Positions 44,887 to 55,672 of a DNA stretch of 64,000 nucleotides are shown here, piece by piece. The DNA comes from Ceratopteris richardii (Eukaryota > Streptophyta > Polypodiopsida > Polypodiales > Pteridaceae): the NCBI GenBank assembly GCA_020310875.1, contig CM035412.1, forward strand, positions 132,747,374 to 132,811,373, given 5' to 3'. Each line of letters starts with the position of its first letter. The stretch's first letter is position 1. The notes under the pieces were generated by a model, which worked only from the letters and a program-made list of their open reading frames with translations, was not told the origin of the DNA and ran no database searches. The translations under genes and the position numbers were made by a program.

Positions 44887-45055
44887 GCGAAGTCACAAGA
44901 ACACGAATACACAGAACATAGAAAACACAGCACACAGATCACACAGACACAATAGCGATTAATAGGGAAAAGAAGAAGATTAAGTAGACACTTGGCAATG
45001 GGAGGCGATCGCAAACCCTAATCATCGCGCGGTGTTGAGATGATAACCTTCATAA

Positions 45056-46140
45056 TTACGGCGCCCCAGGCGCTTGGTAATATGGCTGCAACTTTGAACC
45101 GTTGATCACTTTAGGAAGAGGAACTCCGGTCAAGGTAGTCAACCGAAAAGTAGCTGGTCCCACTTGTTCACTAATTCGGTAAGGACCGAACCACCATAAT
45201 TTAAATTTCCCAGTAGCACGATTTGACTTAGCATTATAAAACAACACAAGTTGGCCCACCGAGAAAACTAGAGTCTTGAGAAACCGATCATGGGTACAGG
45301 CTTGCCGCAACTGCACTTCTTGAAGAACCAACAAACTTTCCCATCGATGTTCATCCAAATCTCTGAGGGCGTCCAACCGAAATGGCAAAGAGTCTTCAGG
45401 TAACATTTTTTGAGTGATGGCCACACGTAAGCTGGGCACTACAATTTCCATTGGTGCGATTGCTTCCAACCCATAAGCAAGCTTGAAAGGAGTCAGTCCG
45501 GTTGCAACTATGTATGTAGTCCGGTATGCCCATAAGACTGCAGGTAGTAACTGATCCCATCTTTCTGGTGATTCCACGATCAATTTGCGCAGCATACTCA
45601 ACAGCATCTTGTTGGTACTTTCCGCTAAGCCATTAGCACGAGGATAGTATGGTGAACTAAATTGATGTAGAATTTGAAAAGTGTGCATTAGTACTCGCAT
45701 TAAATTGTTAGCAAAGTGTGTTCCTTGATATGTCACAAGTTCCATAGGTAATCCATAACACGGGAATACGTCCTTCATCAGGCATTTTGCCACCGAAACA
45801 GTTGTAGCGGACCGTAAGGCCCAAGCTTCTGCCCACCTCGTAGCATAATCTGTGCAGGTCAGAATGTAGCGATTGTTGCTAAGGGTCGCTGGAGGTGTGA
45901 TTTGTCCAATAAAATCAAGACCCCACTTCTGGAAAGATTCCAAAGGTAATACAGGTTGCAAAGGAAAGAAGTGGCATTGTAATGGCTAGCCAGATCGCTG
46001 ACAAGTGTCACACTGCTGCACAAACTGAACTACATCTTTGTACATGGTAGGCCACCAAAGCCCACTTTGCAGAATTTTTCAGTGCGTAAGATCTGCTGCA
46101 AAATGTGCACCGGAGGGTATTGAATGTGCCATAGCCATAA
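45056..46140 (-). pseudogene. Gypsy-f integrase
   Basis: HHCC zinc domain at 45985-46140 (H-x6-H ... C-D-T-C, with one stop inside). The core in the 301-codon frame 45056-45961 has W-G-L-D-F-I-G (Asp present) and P-R-A-N-G-L-A-E-S-T-N (Glu present). The second catalytic position reads V-T-Y-Q-G-T-H-F where family members have Asp, a GAT-to-TAT type change, so catalysis should be dead. The C-terminal GPY/F domain (G-K-F-K-L-W-W-F-G-P-Y) is intact. A stop near 45990 separates the zinc domain from the core. Confidence 0.9.
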
Positions 46141-46249
46141 CCGAGTGTACTTCATGGGGTGGAATACAACGAAGTAAGACACCAGTATGATCTATGTAGT
46201 ACAATTGTCCGACAATCAACCGAAATCTACGACTATAAACTGCAATTTT

Positions 46250-46924
46250 TCACCGCATAGCAGGAGGAGTGTGAGGGGGAAGACATCCGTCAGTAAGGAA
46301 GGTTAATAACTGATCATAGTAGGTAGGTGGCACAGGGGGTTCTGTAGATTCGTCACGAGCCATTTCAGTAACATAAATTGCTGGTGTGGTGTCATCAACA
46401 CCCACCCGAGCTTCACCGGAATCCAATTGAGAGAGAAAATCTGCTAATGCATGTGCGGTGTCGAGTCGATGAATCACTTCATACTCGAACTCCTGTAGTA
46501 ATAAAATCCAACGAGCCAAGCGACCTCCTAAATGTTGCTACCGGACCAGATATACAAGTGCGGCATGATCTACGTGAAAGGTGAATTTTCGCCCTAGCAA
46601 ATAATGCCGGAATTTCTTCACAGAGTACACCAATCCGAGACATTCTCTTTTGGTCACTGAATAATTCTTTTCAGCCGAAGCTAGTCGATGACTAGTGTAA
46701 TAGACAAGCCGGAACCACTTATTAGTTTGCTACATTAAAGCACTTCCAATGACTATATCGGATGCATCGACAAAGACATGGAACGGGCATTCCCAATCCG
46801 GGGGTTGCAAAATAGGGGCCTGAGTCAATAATCCTTTTAAACGATCAAAGGCAGTTTGGCATTCTGGAGTCCATTCGAACTGGCGTGGAGTACTCGTCAT
46901 TAGCCGATTAAGTGGGTTTGCCAA
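46250..46924 (-). pseudogene. Gypsy-f RNase H
   Basis: 46730-46924 begins with R-Q-F-E-W-T-P-E-C and holds V-F-V-D-A-S-D (first Asp). The middle part (46520-46730) is in another frame with stops. 46250-46519 has the end, H-A-L-A-D-F-L-S-Q, and then an Asp/Thr/Pro-rich linker to integrase. Broken in at least two places. Confidence 0.8.
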
Positions 46925-46929
46925 ATGGG

Positions 46930-48190
46930 CTAACCACCATAAATGGCGAGTATGGTGGGTACTGGTGCCTGCAACACGACTGCAACTTTGTTTGGCTCAA
47001 CTTGTATGCCTTGCTCAGAAATAATGTGGCCAAGGCATTTGCCACAAGAAACCGCAAACACAGATTTTATCGGATTCAAGCATAACCGATATTCATGGCA
47101 TTTCTCAAAGCAGCACAGTAAATGATACAGGTGCGCCGCAATCTTGCCAAACAAGGAGAAGTCGTCCAAATATAATTGCATAAAGGTAGTTAAATAAGGT
47201 AAAAAAATTTCTTGCATACACCGTTGAAATGTGCTTGGAGCATTCCTTTAGCCAAACCACATGACTGTACAAGCATACACACCCCAATTCGTAATGAAAG
47301 CTCTTTTCGACATGTCTTGTTCGGCCATTCTGACCTGGTTATAACCACTGTAGCCGTCCAGAAAGGAATACATCTCGTGTCCAGCTACTCTGTCAAGCAT
47401 TGTGTCAAGAAAGGAGAGAGGAAATGGATCAGGTACTGTGGCGGCATTGAATTTTCGGTAATCCACACAGATTTGGAGCTGTTTATTTTTCTTTGGAACA
47501 ATCACGATCGGAGAGATCCATTCAGCGTGTTCGATTGGTACAATGAATCCCACCTTCAACAACCGATCGAGTTCTGCTTTGACCTGTGCTGCATAATTGG
47601 GGTTCATTCAGTAACTGGATTGTTTGATTGGCTTTGCCTCTGGTTTTGAGCACGACCCGATGTTGATAGATCCGCGGGTCTAGACCTTTCATATCCCGAT
47701 AGTCCCACGCAAAAATATCAGAAAACTCACGCAAGAGTCGGATCAAATCTTCTTGAAATGCCTCGGATAACCTCGCCTTAATCTTAACAGGACGGGGGTT
47801 GCTTTCATCACCCAAATTATAGGTTACTAACTGGTCTTTCGAGACATAGAATTGACGAGGTTTTCCCAGATCGTCAGCTGACTGTAAAAGTTGTTGCAGA
47901 GTAGCTTCATCCATAGCAACATTATCATCTACATCTGTGTCTCCGATCACGGGAACAACCGTACAGGCTGCTGGACTCCAGTTTTCTGCGATAGATTGCA
48001 GATCTACAGTACCTAAGGAAATCAGATCTTTATTGTTCTTCAGAAATGCTTCTTCTTCGTTGTTAGATAAGCCATCCAACATGTGGACCGGTTCTGCTAC
48101 ATATGGTCTGGCATGAAGTTTGCAGGGCTGAATGGCATCCAGTTTGACAACATATTTACGATGATTGTCTTTGAAAGTCAGTTCCTGCAC
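46930..48190 (-). pseudogene. Gypsy-f reverse transcriptase
   Basis: Pieces 47522-48190 (RT entry: F-S-D-I-F-A-W-D-Y, H-R-V-V-L), 47248-47607 (N-P-N-Y, W-I-S-P-I-V-I-V-P-K-K, C-V-D-Y-R-K-F-N, F-L-D-G-Y-S-G-Y-N-Q) and 46930-47217 (catalytic L-Y-L-D-D-F, then C-L-G-H-I-I-S). All RT motifs from fingers to palm are recognisable, including Y-L-D-D, but there are frameshifts near 47570 and 47240 and stops at the piece ends. Confidence 0.9.
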
Positions 48191-48214
48191 TGACCAATCC
48201 TGTATAACTTTGGT

Positions 48215-48852
48215 CTATTTCAACCATGGTCGACCGAAAAGAAGATTGTAATCGAGATTGGATTCTGGTAGTTCTAAGACTACAAAAGTCATTTTGAACG
48301 TGGTACCGTGCAGAGTAATCGAATATTCCTTACGAGTCCCACCAGATGAACTCGAGATTGATGTGCCATTCTGACAAAGAATTGAACGGGCTCGATTTGG
48401 GTCCACCCTAACTTCTTGCAGAGAGCTGCAGTTGCTATGTTCACACCGAAGCCATCATCAATTAGCACTTGCGTAATCTTGTGATTTTTATGCCAGACAG
48501 TGATTAAGGGGACAGAATGATCCACCGTAGAATCAATTTTCGGTTGTATTGTTGCGGTCGCCAGAGTACCAGGAGATCTGGGACTGACCTGTTGCTGAAA
48601 CTGCTGCCTAACTCCAGGCACCAAGGCGAGTAGCTGCCCCAAGGGGAGTGTAATTGTAGCCTTAGAGAGAATATCCCATACCTGATCTGTTTGAATTGTA
48701 CTCTTCACTGATTTTGATGATGATTCTCCTATTACTAGAGTACAGTCTGGTTCATGCGCTCTCACCTTTGGCAGGGGAACCTGTGTCACTGGAATCGGAT
48801 CGGGGAACATGGTAGGCACTGTGGTGGTCCATTGGCTAGCTTTGGTATACAT
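48215..48852 (-). pseudogene. Gypsy-f protease region
   Basis: Frame 48289-48852 has V-L-I-D-D-G-F-G-V-N-I, the retropepsin active-site strand in the variant seen in many plant gypsy elements (D-x-G with a non-Ser middle residue). It is followed in an overlapping frame (48215-48406) by a Y-N-L-L-F-G-R-P-W-L motif, the usual protease C-terminal signature. A frameshift near 48390 separates them. Confidence 0.8.
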
Positions 48853-49212
48853 TTGATGCTATTCACGGATGCCAGGTTCAAATACCTCAGCTGCGGGTTG
48901 CAATTGCTTATCGGATCTTGTCTGGACCACTGCTGCTTGCGATTCCACTGGTGAGATATAGACCATGTTGGTCATCGGATTTTGACGCTCTTTCTTTCTT
49001 TTATCATATTTGGCTGCATCCTTGCAGAATCTCTGGATGTGGCCAAGCTCACCACAAAAATGACATCGAGGTGGTGGTAGAGAAGTACCTTTCGGTGATG
49101 TACCTGTCTATCATCGATTTGTATTGAAGTTAGTACTCCGCTGTCCCCGATAATTCCTGTATCCTTGCGACTGATTGTTTCGCATCTGCGGTGGCACGTA
49201 GTGAGTTGCTGG

Positions 49213-50659
49213 CTATCCTGGTTCCTGTATAATGGCATTTACAGCTGCTCGTCCCTGCACTTTGGCATTATACGCATAATTTTCGGTTGAGTGTCCGGTG
49301 ATATTACAGATGGCGCAATACATCTGATTAAGGGCACAGGTGGCACTGGTGTGCCCGGGATTTTTGCACTTAGTGCAATACATCTGTTTAGCTGGATCAT
49401 CTGTAACGTTTTTACTGGCCTTCAGCCACTCCAAGTCTTCGGTGAATCCTCCAACCTTATGCTCTAGTTGCAGGGTCATCGCGATAACAGGATCCAATGT
49501 CATAGCTCCCACACAACGGATGATCATAATTTGTCATAGCTGTGGAGTCAAACCGTTAATGAACCACTGGGTTATAACATCATCCGGTAGGTTAGCATGT
49601 GCCGGAGGTAGTTGTCTTAGATGGGTTCTAAACAACGTTGCATATTTCTGAACAGTCTAGTGCTACTTCTGCTTATTGTTCTTCAAGTAATCAAAGATTT
49701 CGGCAGGATTTTTCTTCAACCGGAACCTCTGTAAACACACATCCCTTACTGCCTCATAGGTAACAAAATGATTGAAATCATACTCTGTTAACCATCGTGC
49801 TGCTTCATTGACTAATGTTGACTGAAATACGATGGCCTTGTATGCCGGGTCGGGTGGATGGTTTAGGACTGCATAACTTATTTCAAAAGTGCGTACATGG
49901 GCATCAGATCGTCACTTGGAAATCCTCCGAACTTTGTGTAAGTTACCCATGTTGGGACTGGTCGAAGTGGAAGGGGCTGTTGTTGTTGTTGTTGCTGCCG
50001 CTGTTGACCACTCATGGTGCTAGCCGTGGTATTGTTGCTATCTCCTGAGTTCTCAAGTGGCGTTTCTTGACCTTCGGAGTCTGTATGGTCAGACTGCTCA
50101 CCTTCCGGCTTGAAAATAGCGTTCAGTCTCTTACGGATCTCCAAATCGAAGAACCTATCCTCAGCTTGGATATCCTAGGTAGGCAAATTTGCCCCGAACA
50201 GTGGTGACCAAAATGAAGATTCACCAGGAAGTATCACACTATCACCAGAAAACTGTAAATTCCCTGCAACTGGGATCGAAGTGTCACCGAAATTTGTCAA
50301 ACTTTCCCCAAAACAGGGTATTCTTTCACTGACAATGATCTCTCTGGGTAACACAACTTTATCCTCGGAAAGGGTCGAATCCTGACCAGACGGTGTCGGG
50401 TCAACTGCGCACTGCGTCCCTGTACACTCCAAAGTTATTGTACCTTTTGCAGGCTATACCGAAATTACACCGGAATTGCAGCATGGGTCACCGGAATGGT
50501 ACCGGAATCACTACTAGCTGGCTCCACTCCTTTGACGTCTGGACTCAACCAGTCTATACTTCTGCCTCCTGGGGGTGTCCCTAACAAATTTGGTACCGCC
50601 CAAGGTTGCTGGTCTCTTCTGTACTTCGGATACGACTCACCGGACTGAGTAACCGACAT
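49213..50659 (-). pseudogene. Gypsy-f gag
   Basis: Several frames: 50465-50659 and 50175-50432 (N-terminal, Ser/Pro-rich), 49878-50144 with a Gln run (about eight CAA/CAG codons), a decayed capsid region 49530-49880, and 49213-49527 with two zinc knuckles. The first knuckle C-T-K-C-x4-H-T-S-A-T-C is complete; the second, C-A-I-C-x4-H, has Tyr in place of the last Cys. Stops and shifts throughout. Confidence 0.8.
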
Positions 50660-50723
50660 ATATCACCTTTGCACCAATTGCGTACTGCTCCACCTTACTG
50701 TTGATTCACGATTTGTGGCCACT

Positions 50724-50741
50724 TTCCCACAGACGGTGCCA
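50724..50741 (-). other. Gypsy-f primer-binding site (candidate)
   Basis: Minus strand TGGCACCGTCTGTGGGAA, the general form of plant gypsy primer sites. It lies 9 bp from the first TG that can start the 5' LTR (50751). The tRNA species is not assigned. Confidence 0.6.
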
Positions 50742-50750
50742 TTATTAAAA

Positions 50751-51280
50751 TGCGCAATTACACTACAGGCATTTTAAGTTCTTTCGGGTTCTTGGGAGAG
50801 TCTGATAAATCAAAGGCCCTGTAACTTGATTTTCCCAATTAGTTTATCCAAGTTGCAGTATGTTAATGTTCCAAACTCTGTTTCATCCAAATTACTGTCA
50901 AGACTCTGGTTAGTCCTGTCATAGATTTAGTGTTCATACATGGTTAATACTTTTCATCGTAGATAATGCAGGAGTTATTCCTTTCCGTTACGTAGACTTA
51001 TTATCCACACTTAATCTTACTGTATCAATCACAAATTAAATGTAATTACACAGCGATAAGAACAACAATACTCAGAGTTCACGAATACTGCACTATGGCG
51101 ACTTCGCAGACCGCAATCGCCCAGACAGACAGTCTTGCGATACTGCTCGTCATTGCCGAAGCGTCACCGCAATGTCTTTTCATTAGTTGATAAACAGATA
51201 CATCACTTCGCAATCGACCTTTCGGTTCGCTCGGTATATGAAAAATAGGGAATTACAATATGCCAATCTGGCGGCTTACA
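50751..51280 (-). mobile_element. Gypsy-f 5' LTR
   Basis: About 530 bp, TGCGCAATTACA...GCGGCTTACA. It contains the full match to 42303-42756 with point changes and a ~17-bp segment near 50885-50901 missing from the other copy. The outer end at 51280 is followed directly by Copia-3 codons. Confidence 0.8.
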
Positions 51281-52440
51281 GTGTGATGAAGACAAACAAA
51301 AGGTAACTCTACCATATGATCTTGATTCTGATTCTCATCAATTAGGAGCAGGCATGATACAGAGGTCCAAGATCCAAGAAGTGATATAGATGATGGCCAA
51401 GATGAAACAAAAAAGGATTACAAACTATGAAAGTCAAGAGGCAAAGCAACGATGCAAGAGTGTGGAGAATGCTCCAAGCAAGTACCTAGAAGATCAACAA
51501 GAGAGAAGAAACAACCAAAAAGGTATGGATATGATTCCACATTTGTTACAAAGCATTCAATCTACTTGGCAAAATACTCAATTTTGGAGGAACCCTCAAC
51601 CTATGAAGAGGCAAAGGGAAACCCTAATTAGGAAAAGGCCATGAAAGAAGATATAGATGCATTGAAGGAGATGGAAACTTGGTATTTGGTTTCAATTTCA
51701 CCAAATCAAAAGGTAATTGGTTGTTGATGGGTATATCAAGTTAAAAGAATTTCAGATGGATCATTTTGTAGGTACAAGGCAAGGTTAATTGCCAAAGGAT
51801 GCTCACAACTTATGGTATAGACTATGAGGAAACATTCTCACCAATTGCAAAGATGACTACAATCAAAACATTGATAAGTGTAGCTGCTGCAAGGAATTAG
51901 AGACTCCTCCAACTTGATGTGAAAAATACATTTTTAAATAGTTGGATAAGTGAAGAGGTATACATGTCACAACCACCAGGTTTTGAAAACCCTAATCATG
52001 CATCTTATGTTTGCAGACTTAAGAAAACATTGTATGGATTGAAACAAGCTCCTACAGCTTGGTATTACAGGTTGGTTACATATCTTCAAGATCAAGGGTT
52101 CAAAGCTAGCAACTCAGATCCTTCTCTATTCATCAAAAGGGATCACAATGAGGTTATCTATCTATGTGTATATGTAGATGATATTATTGTGATAGGTGAT
52201 GATCTAAATGGAATTCAAAGGTTCAAGAAACACATGCAAGAGGAGTTCAAAATCAGTGACTTAGGTGATCTCACATATTTTCTAAGTATGCAGGTGATAT
52301 ATATAGATGAAGGAATGTATTTGACTAAAATACGATACATTCAGGATCCACTTCTTAAGTTCAAAATTTAGAACACTAAACCTATAGATACACCTTTGGA
52401 GATGAATCATAAACTTAGTGTTTATGAAGGTGAGAAAATT
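51281..52440 (+). pseudogene. Copia-3 integrase end and reverse transcriptase
   Basis: 51281-51640 is the divergent integrase C-terminal extension (V-T-L-P-Y-D-L-D). RT starts near 51650 with a decayed W-Y-L-V / K-V-I-G segment containing stops at about 51725 and 51900. It is then open at 51919-52371: [19 protein letters not shown], and the active site V-Y-V-D-D-I-I at about 52175. An in-frame TAG at 52369 and a TAA at 52441 interrupt the link to RNase H. Confidence 0.85.
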
Positions 52441-52446
52441 TAAGAC

Positions 52447-53118
52447 ATGAAAGAATATCAAAGCTTGGTAGGTAGCTTGATATATGCTACTCATACAAGG
52501 GCAGACATCTCATATAGTGTGGGAGTGCTTAGCCAATTCATGCACTCACCAAGAAGACCACACATGGATGCAGTTAAGAGAGTACTTAAGTATCTCAAAG
52601 GTACAATCAATGAAGGTATATTCTATCCTTACTCTTCAGGTTTGGATATCAAAATCTATTCAAATGTAGATTGGGCAGGAGCTAAGGATGATAGAAGAAG
52701 TACCTCTGGTTACTTAGCATTTGCAAGTTCGAAGCTAGTGTCATGGAGTTCCAAGAAGCAACCCACAGTTGCTTTATCCTCAACTAAAGCAGAGTACAAA
52801 GGTTTGACCATAGCAACTCAAGAGGCAATATGGTTAAAAGCACTTTATACAGATTTGGGACTTGTGAGTTCCAAAGCTCATATATTTGGAGATAATTTAA
52901 GTTCCATGCATCTAGCAACAAACCCTATTTTTCATGCAAGAACTAAACACATAGAAGTTCATTACCAATTCATCAAGGAGAAGCTCATGACAAAGGAGAT
53001 TGACATTTCTTTTGTTTCAACTGAAAAGCAAGTAGCAAATATGATGACAAAGGCACTTGGTGGAATAAAGCTTAGTAGATTCAATGCTATGGCAGGTATT
53101 AAACCTATTAGAGAATGA
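52447..53118 (+). CDS. Copia-3 RNase H domain
   Basis: 223 open codons. G-S-L-I-Y-A-T-H-T-R-A-D-I, then N-V-D-W-A-G (Asp of the S-D-W motif kept), W-S-S-K-K-Q-P-T-V-A-L-S-S-T-K-A-E-Y (Glu present), F-G-D-N-L-S-S (Asp), [11 protein letters not shown] and the C-terminal M-T-K-A-L. It reaches the natural pol end, so this is the best-kept domain of Copia-3. Start is the first Met after the TAA; the true protein would begin upstream. Confidence 0.9.
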   Translation: MKEYQSLVGSLIYATHTRADISYSVGVLSQFMHSPRRPHMDAVKRVLKYLKGTINEGIFYPYSSGLDIKIYSNVDWAGAKDDRRSTSGYLAFASSKLVSWSSKKQPTVALSSTKAEYKGLTIATQEAIWLKALYTDLGLVSSKAHIFGDNLSSMHLATNPIFHARTKHIEVHYQFIKEKLMTKEIDISFVSTEKQVANMMTKALGGIKLSRFNAMAGIKPIRE

Positions 53119-54194
53119 AGACTCAAGCATACTTTTTTCTTGAGGTGGAGCTATTGGAACATGAAGCTTACACTATGCTTGAGGTAGATTTGATCTACAT
53201 CAAAAAGATAGTGCTTGGATTACGTCAAAAGAATATCCATTGGAGAGTTCTTTTACCTATGCTCATCTATTGTATTTTTTTGAGAGAATTTTTATGGTTC
53301 ATTTACCATTGTAAAAGCCTAGAGCTTTACACATGTAAAATTAGAAAAAAGTGAGTCAAAATTCCACGAATTTGTGCTGGTTGAGTTGCATTTAATCAAT
53401 CAATCAATCACCTAAAAGTAGATCAACTAGATCTTCACTTTTCCTAGATTATAGGAAAGTGAATTGATTCCCTCCAACAACTCTTACCGCCTTCATTTGA
53501 ATTCAAAATCCACTTGTGTAAGTCGTGGATCAATTCTAGAGTTTATATAAAGACTTCAAAACACTTGTACAATACATGGAAGCAATATACATACACTGGA
53601 GACCATCATTGTCTTGCTCCTTCATTTTTTTGCATCATCTTCTTCGCTAACGGTAAGCTTGCAAAGGTTGCTGCTCTCTCTACACAGCTCCAAATTAAAG
53701 GAAAGATGGCTCATTGGAAAGGTAATAATGTCTACTATATGCTTATAAATTTTCATAGCATGGTGTTTAGTATGTTGGGATAAATCTCAGTTGTCCTATC
53801 TCAGGGTCAATCTCTATGTATTCCTAAAAAATAGGAGGTACCACCATTGAGTGTCTGATTCATTCCTAAACGACATTTTTCTTATTCCTTATACTCTTGT
53901 GCATTCTGTACACTCAAACCTATATGTATCACTCTCATAAGAGGCTTTTTTCTAATTGTAATCATGCTGATCACTATGAGCATTTGAAGTTCATAGTCTC
54001 ATCCAAAGATAGTAAGTTTTTTGAGCTAGTCGATGTGCAACCCTATTTGTTTTGTATCGACTCTTTCTCCTTGATGCTCCAAAGTACGTAGTGAACTTTA
54101 TTGCACTTATCACATGCCTATAAGGTATATGACCTAACTTTGTCGCTTCGCAACTCACTTTTATACCTCCTACAAGCTTCTCCAAGTTCTTTCA
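53119..54194 (+). mobile_element. Copia-3 3' untranslated region and 3' LTR
   Basis: Starts after the pol stop, with a purine-rich stretch GAGGTGGAGCT at about 53141. Homology to the 5' LTR is clear from about 53850 to the end TTCTTTCA at 54194. The left LTR boundary cannot be set because the 5' copy is cut by element X. Confidence 0.75.
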
Positions 54195-54485
54195 TGTTTG
54201 AAATCCTCTAGTTGCTTATTTGTGTGTTTTTGGTTGTCTCCCATATGCATTAGTTCCCAAAAAACAAAGCTTATAATTGGATTATAAAGCTATGAAATGT
54301 ATTTTTGTTGGGTATAGTCCAAAAAGCAAAGGTCATCATTTGTATCATCCATAGACTAAATGCATTTTGGTTAGCCATGATGTTGTTTTTGTGAAAGATG
54401 TGATTCAACCCTTACGTTCATGTACTAAGGATATATTGATTAGCTCAAAGGATATGAGTGGCACTTTTTTGCCTCTTTTTATTGT
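54195..54485 (+). pseudogene. Copia-4 integrase C-terminal fragment
   Basis: Begins exactly at the Copia-3 LTR end. It gives V-F-G-C-L-P-Y-A-L-V, K-C-I-F-V-G-Y-S-P-K-S-K-G, H-H-L-Y-H-P and V-S-H-D-V-V-F-V, matching the Copia-1 integrase at 18585-18959 (K-C-I-F-V-G-Y-N-S-E-S-K-G). So Copia-3 landed in a plus-strand Copia-1-family element. Two stops. Ends at 54485 where LTR-like sequence starts. Confidence 0.8.
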
Positions 54486-55190
54486 GAGGAGATGGTTGGA
54501 TACACTCCAAAGATGAGCTGGTGTTGCACAAAACCTGTTCTAGACCTACCAATGTGAATCTAGGGAACCTTAATAGACACCTTTAGCTTCTCAAATATGT
54601 ATTTAGAACCACTATGTTCTTTGGAATATTGTTCCCAAATGTTTGTGCCAAAACAGATAATTTGCGTGTACAAGAAGTGTGATAAAACCTTCTATTTTAG
54701 GAATGCAGGTGCTCAGTATTTTGCTCTTAGCTCACAACCTGGTATGAATTGACCAGAGAGATTTTGCACACATCTAATTCAAGTGTACAGCTAGCTAAAA
54801 CAAGTTATTTCATGACTTTAGAGGCAATGATTTTGGCAATTTAGGGGGTTCATCTTGACATTTCAAGAGCAAGGTGATGTGCACACATAGTCTACTTCAT
54901 CAGTTCACATCTCGAGATTGGCTGAACCAAATCTAATGAGATTTTGTGCATGTATAATAGACACTTCAATCTCACTATAATAAAAGTTCATCAATTGATG
55001 GAGTACATACAAAGAAATCGTTTTTGCGAAATCACTAAAATAATAAAGAAAATGATAGAGAACAATAGAAAAAATGATCATGACAAAATGTATCAATTAA
55101 TAAGTGATAATGCACATATGATACATGGGAAGTGTAGAGGACTAATCTTACACAAGGTAAGCTCAAGGTGTAATAAACTAAGTCTATGAT
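54486..55190. mobile_element. Diverged LTR-like sequence (Copia-2 LTR type)
   Basis: Loose collinear resemblance to the Copia-2 LTR: 'gagatggt.gga', 'aagatga.ttggtg', 'gcttctcaaa', 'ctttggaa', then 'gatagagaacaa' and 'taatgcacatatgatacatggga' against 'gcagagaacaa' and 'gaatgcttgcacaatggga'. Interrupts the Copia-4 integrase. Probably a solo LTR of a distant relative; boundaries approximate. Confidence 0.4.
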
Positions 55191-55659
55191 CTAATGGTTC
55201 AACTGGTTTAGACAGATCTGGAATAGATAGTGTTTGATCACTCTTGTATGGACAAAGATCTCGAGACTAGACTTAAGCATAAGTCCATGTGCTCTCTTAA
55301 ACAAGTGATCCACTTAGCCTAGTGGTTAAGTCTCAAGGTTGTGAAGGAGGAGGTCTTGGGTTGAACCCCCATGCGGAGCATGGGGAGAGAGTTTTACCCA
55401 AGAACTGCTAGAGCCTTCTAACTCAAGTTAATGTGAGTTAACTTGAGTCCATCGAGACTTAACTCGAGCGGCGATTACACCAACCACTAGTGGACTCTAG
55501 TGGAAGATAGAAAGGAGTGGAGGAGATTGCACATGCGCTTGTGGAATCTAGTTACATTTGTGGTCCTCGTTGATTCGAACAGCTATATATACAGGCATAA
55601 GGTTGGGAGGAGAGTCATCTCTCTAGCACGTGGTGGTCATAATTTGTAGTTCTCTTACA
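55191..55659 (+). mobile_element. Copia-5 5' LTR (partial) with TATA box
   Basis: LTR end CTCTTACA at 55659 is followed 1 bp later by a tRNA-Met primer site (55661-55672). A TATA box GCTATATATACAGG lies at 55582-55592. The left boundary is unknown. A SINE head lies inside it. Confidence 0.6.
55308..55390 (+). mobile_element. tRNA-derived SINE head
   Basis: Pol III internal promoter: A box TTAGCCTAGTGGTTAAG at about 55314-55330 and B box GGGTTGAACCCCC at 55358-55370, about 40 bp apart as in a tRNA gene. The segment between does not fold as a clean tRNA and there is no matching acceptor stem, so a plant SINE is favoured over a tRNA gene. Confidence 0.65.
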
Positions 55660-55660
55660 T

Positions 55661-55672
55661 TGGTATTAGAGC
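55661..55672 (+). other. Copia-5 primer-binding site
   Basis: TGGTATTAGAGC, initiator tRNA-Met type. Confidence 0.85.

Larger units (their letters stand above)
42303..51280 (-). mobile_element. Gypsy-f: Ty3/gypsy element with 3' accessory region
   Basis: LTRs 42303-42756 (3', truncated at its outer end) and 50751-51280 (5'). Primer-site-like TGGCACCGTCTGTGGGAA on the minus strand at 50724-50741. Gag 49213-50659, protease 48215-48852, RT 46930-48190, RNase H 46250-46924, integrase 45056-46140, then a ~2.1 kb third coding region 42799-44886. Its LTRs differ at several per cent and every gene carries stops, shifts or lost catalytic residues. No target duplication, because the left junction is deleted. 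Confidence 0.9.
40277..54194 (+). mobile_element. Copia-3: Ty1/copia element split by Gypsy-f
   Basis: Partial 5' LTR 40277-40659, primer site 40661-40672, gag 40684-41690, protease/pre-integrase 41683-42302, [Gypsy-f], RT and RNase H 51281-53118, 3' LTR ending at 54194. Related to Copia-2 by protein but with different LTRs. The integrase core (about 750 bp) is missing at the Gypsy-f left junction. Several stops in gag and RT. Confidence 0.9.
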
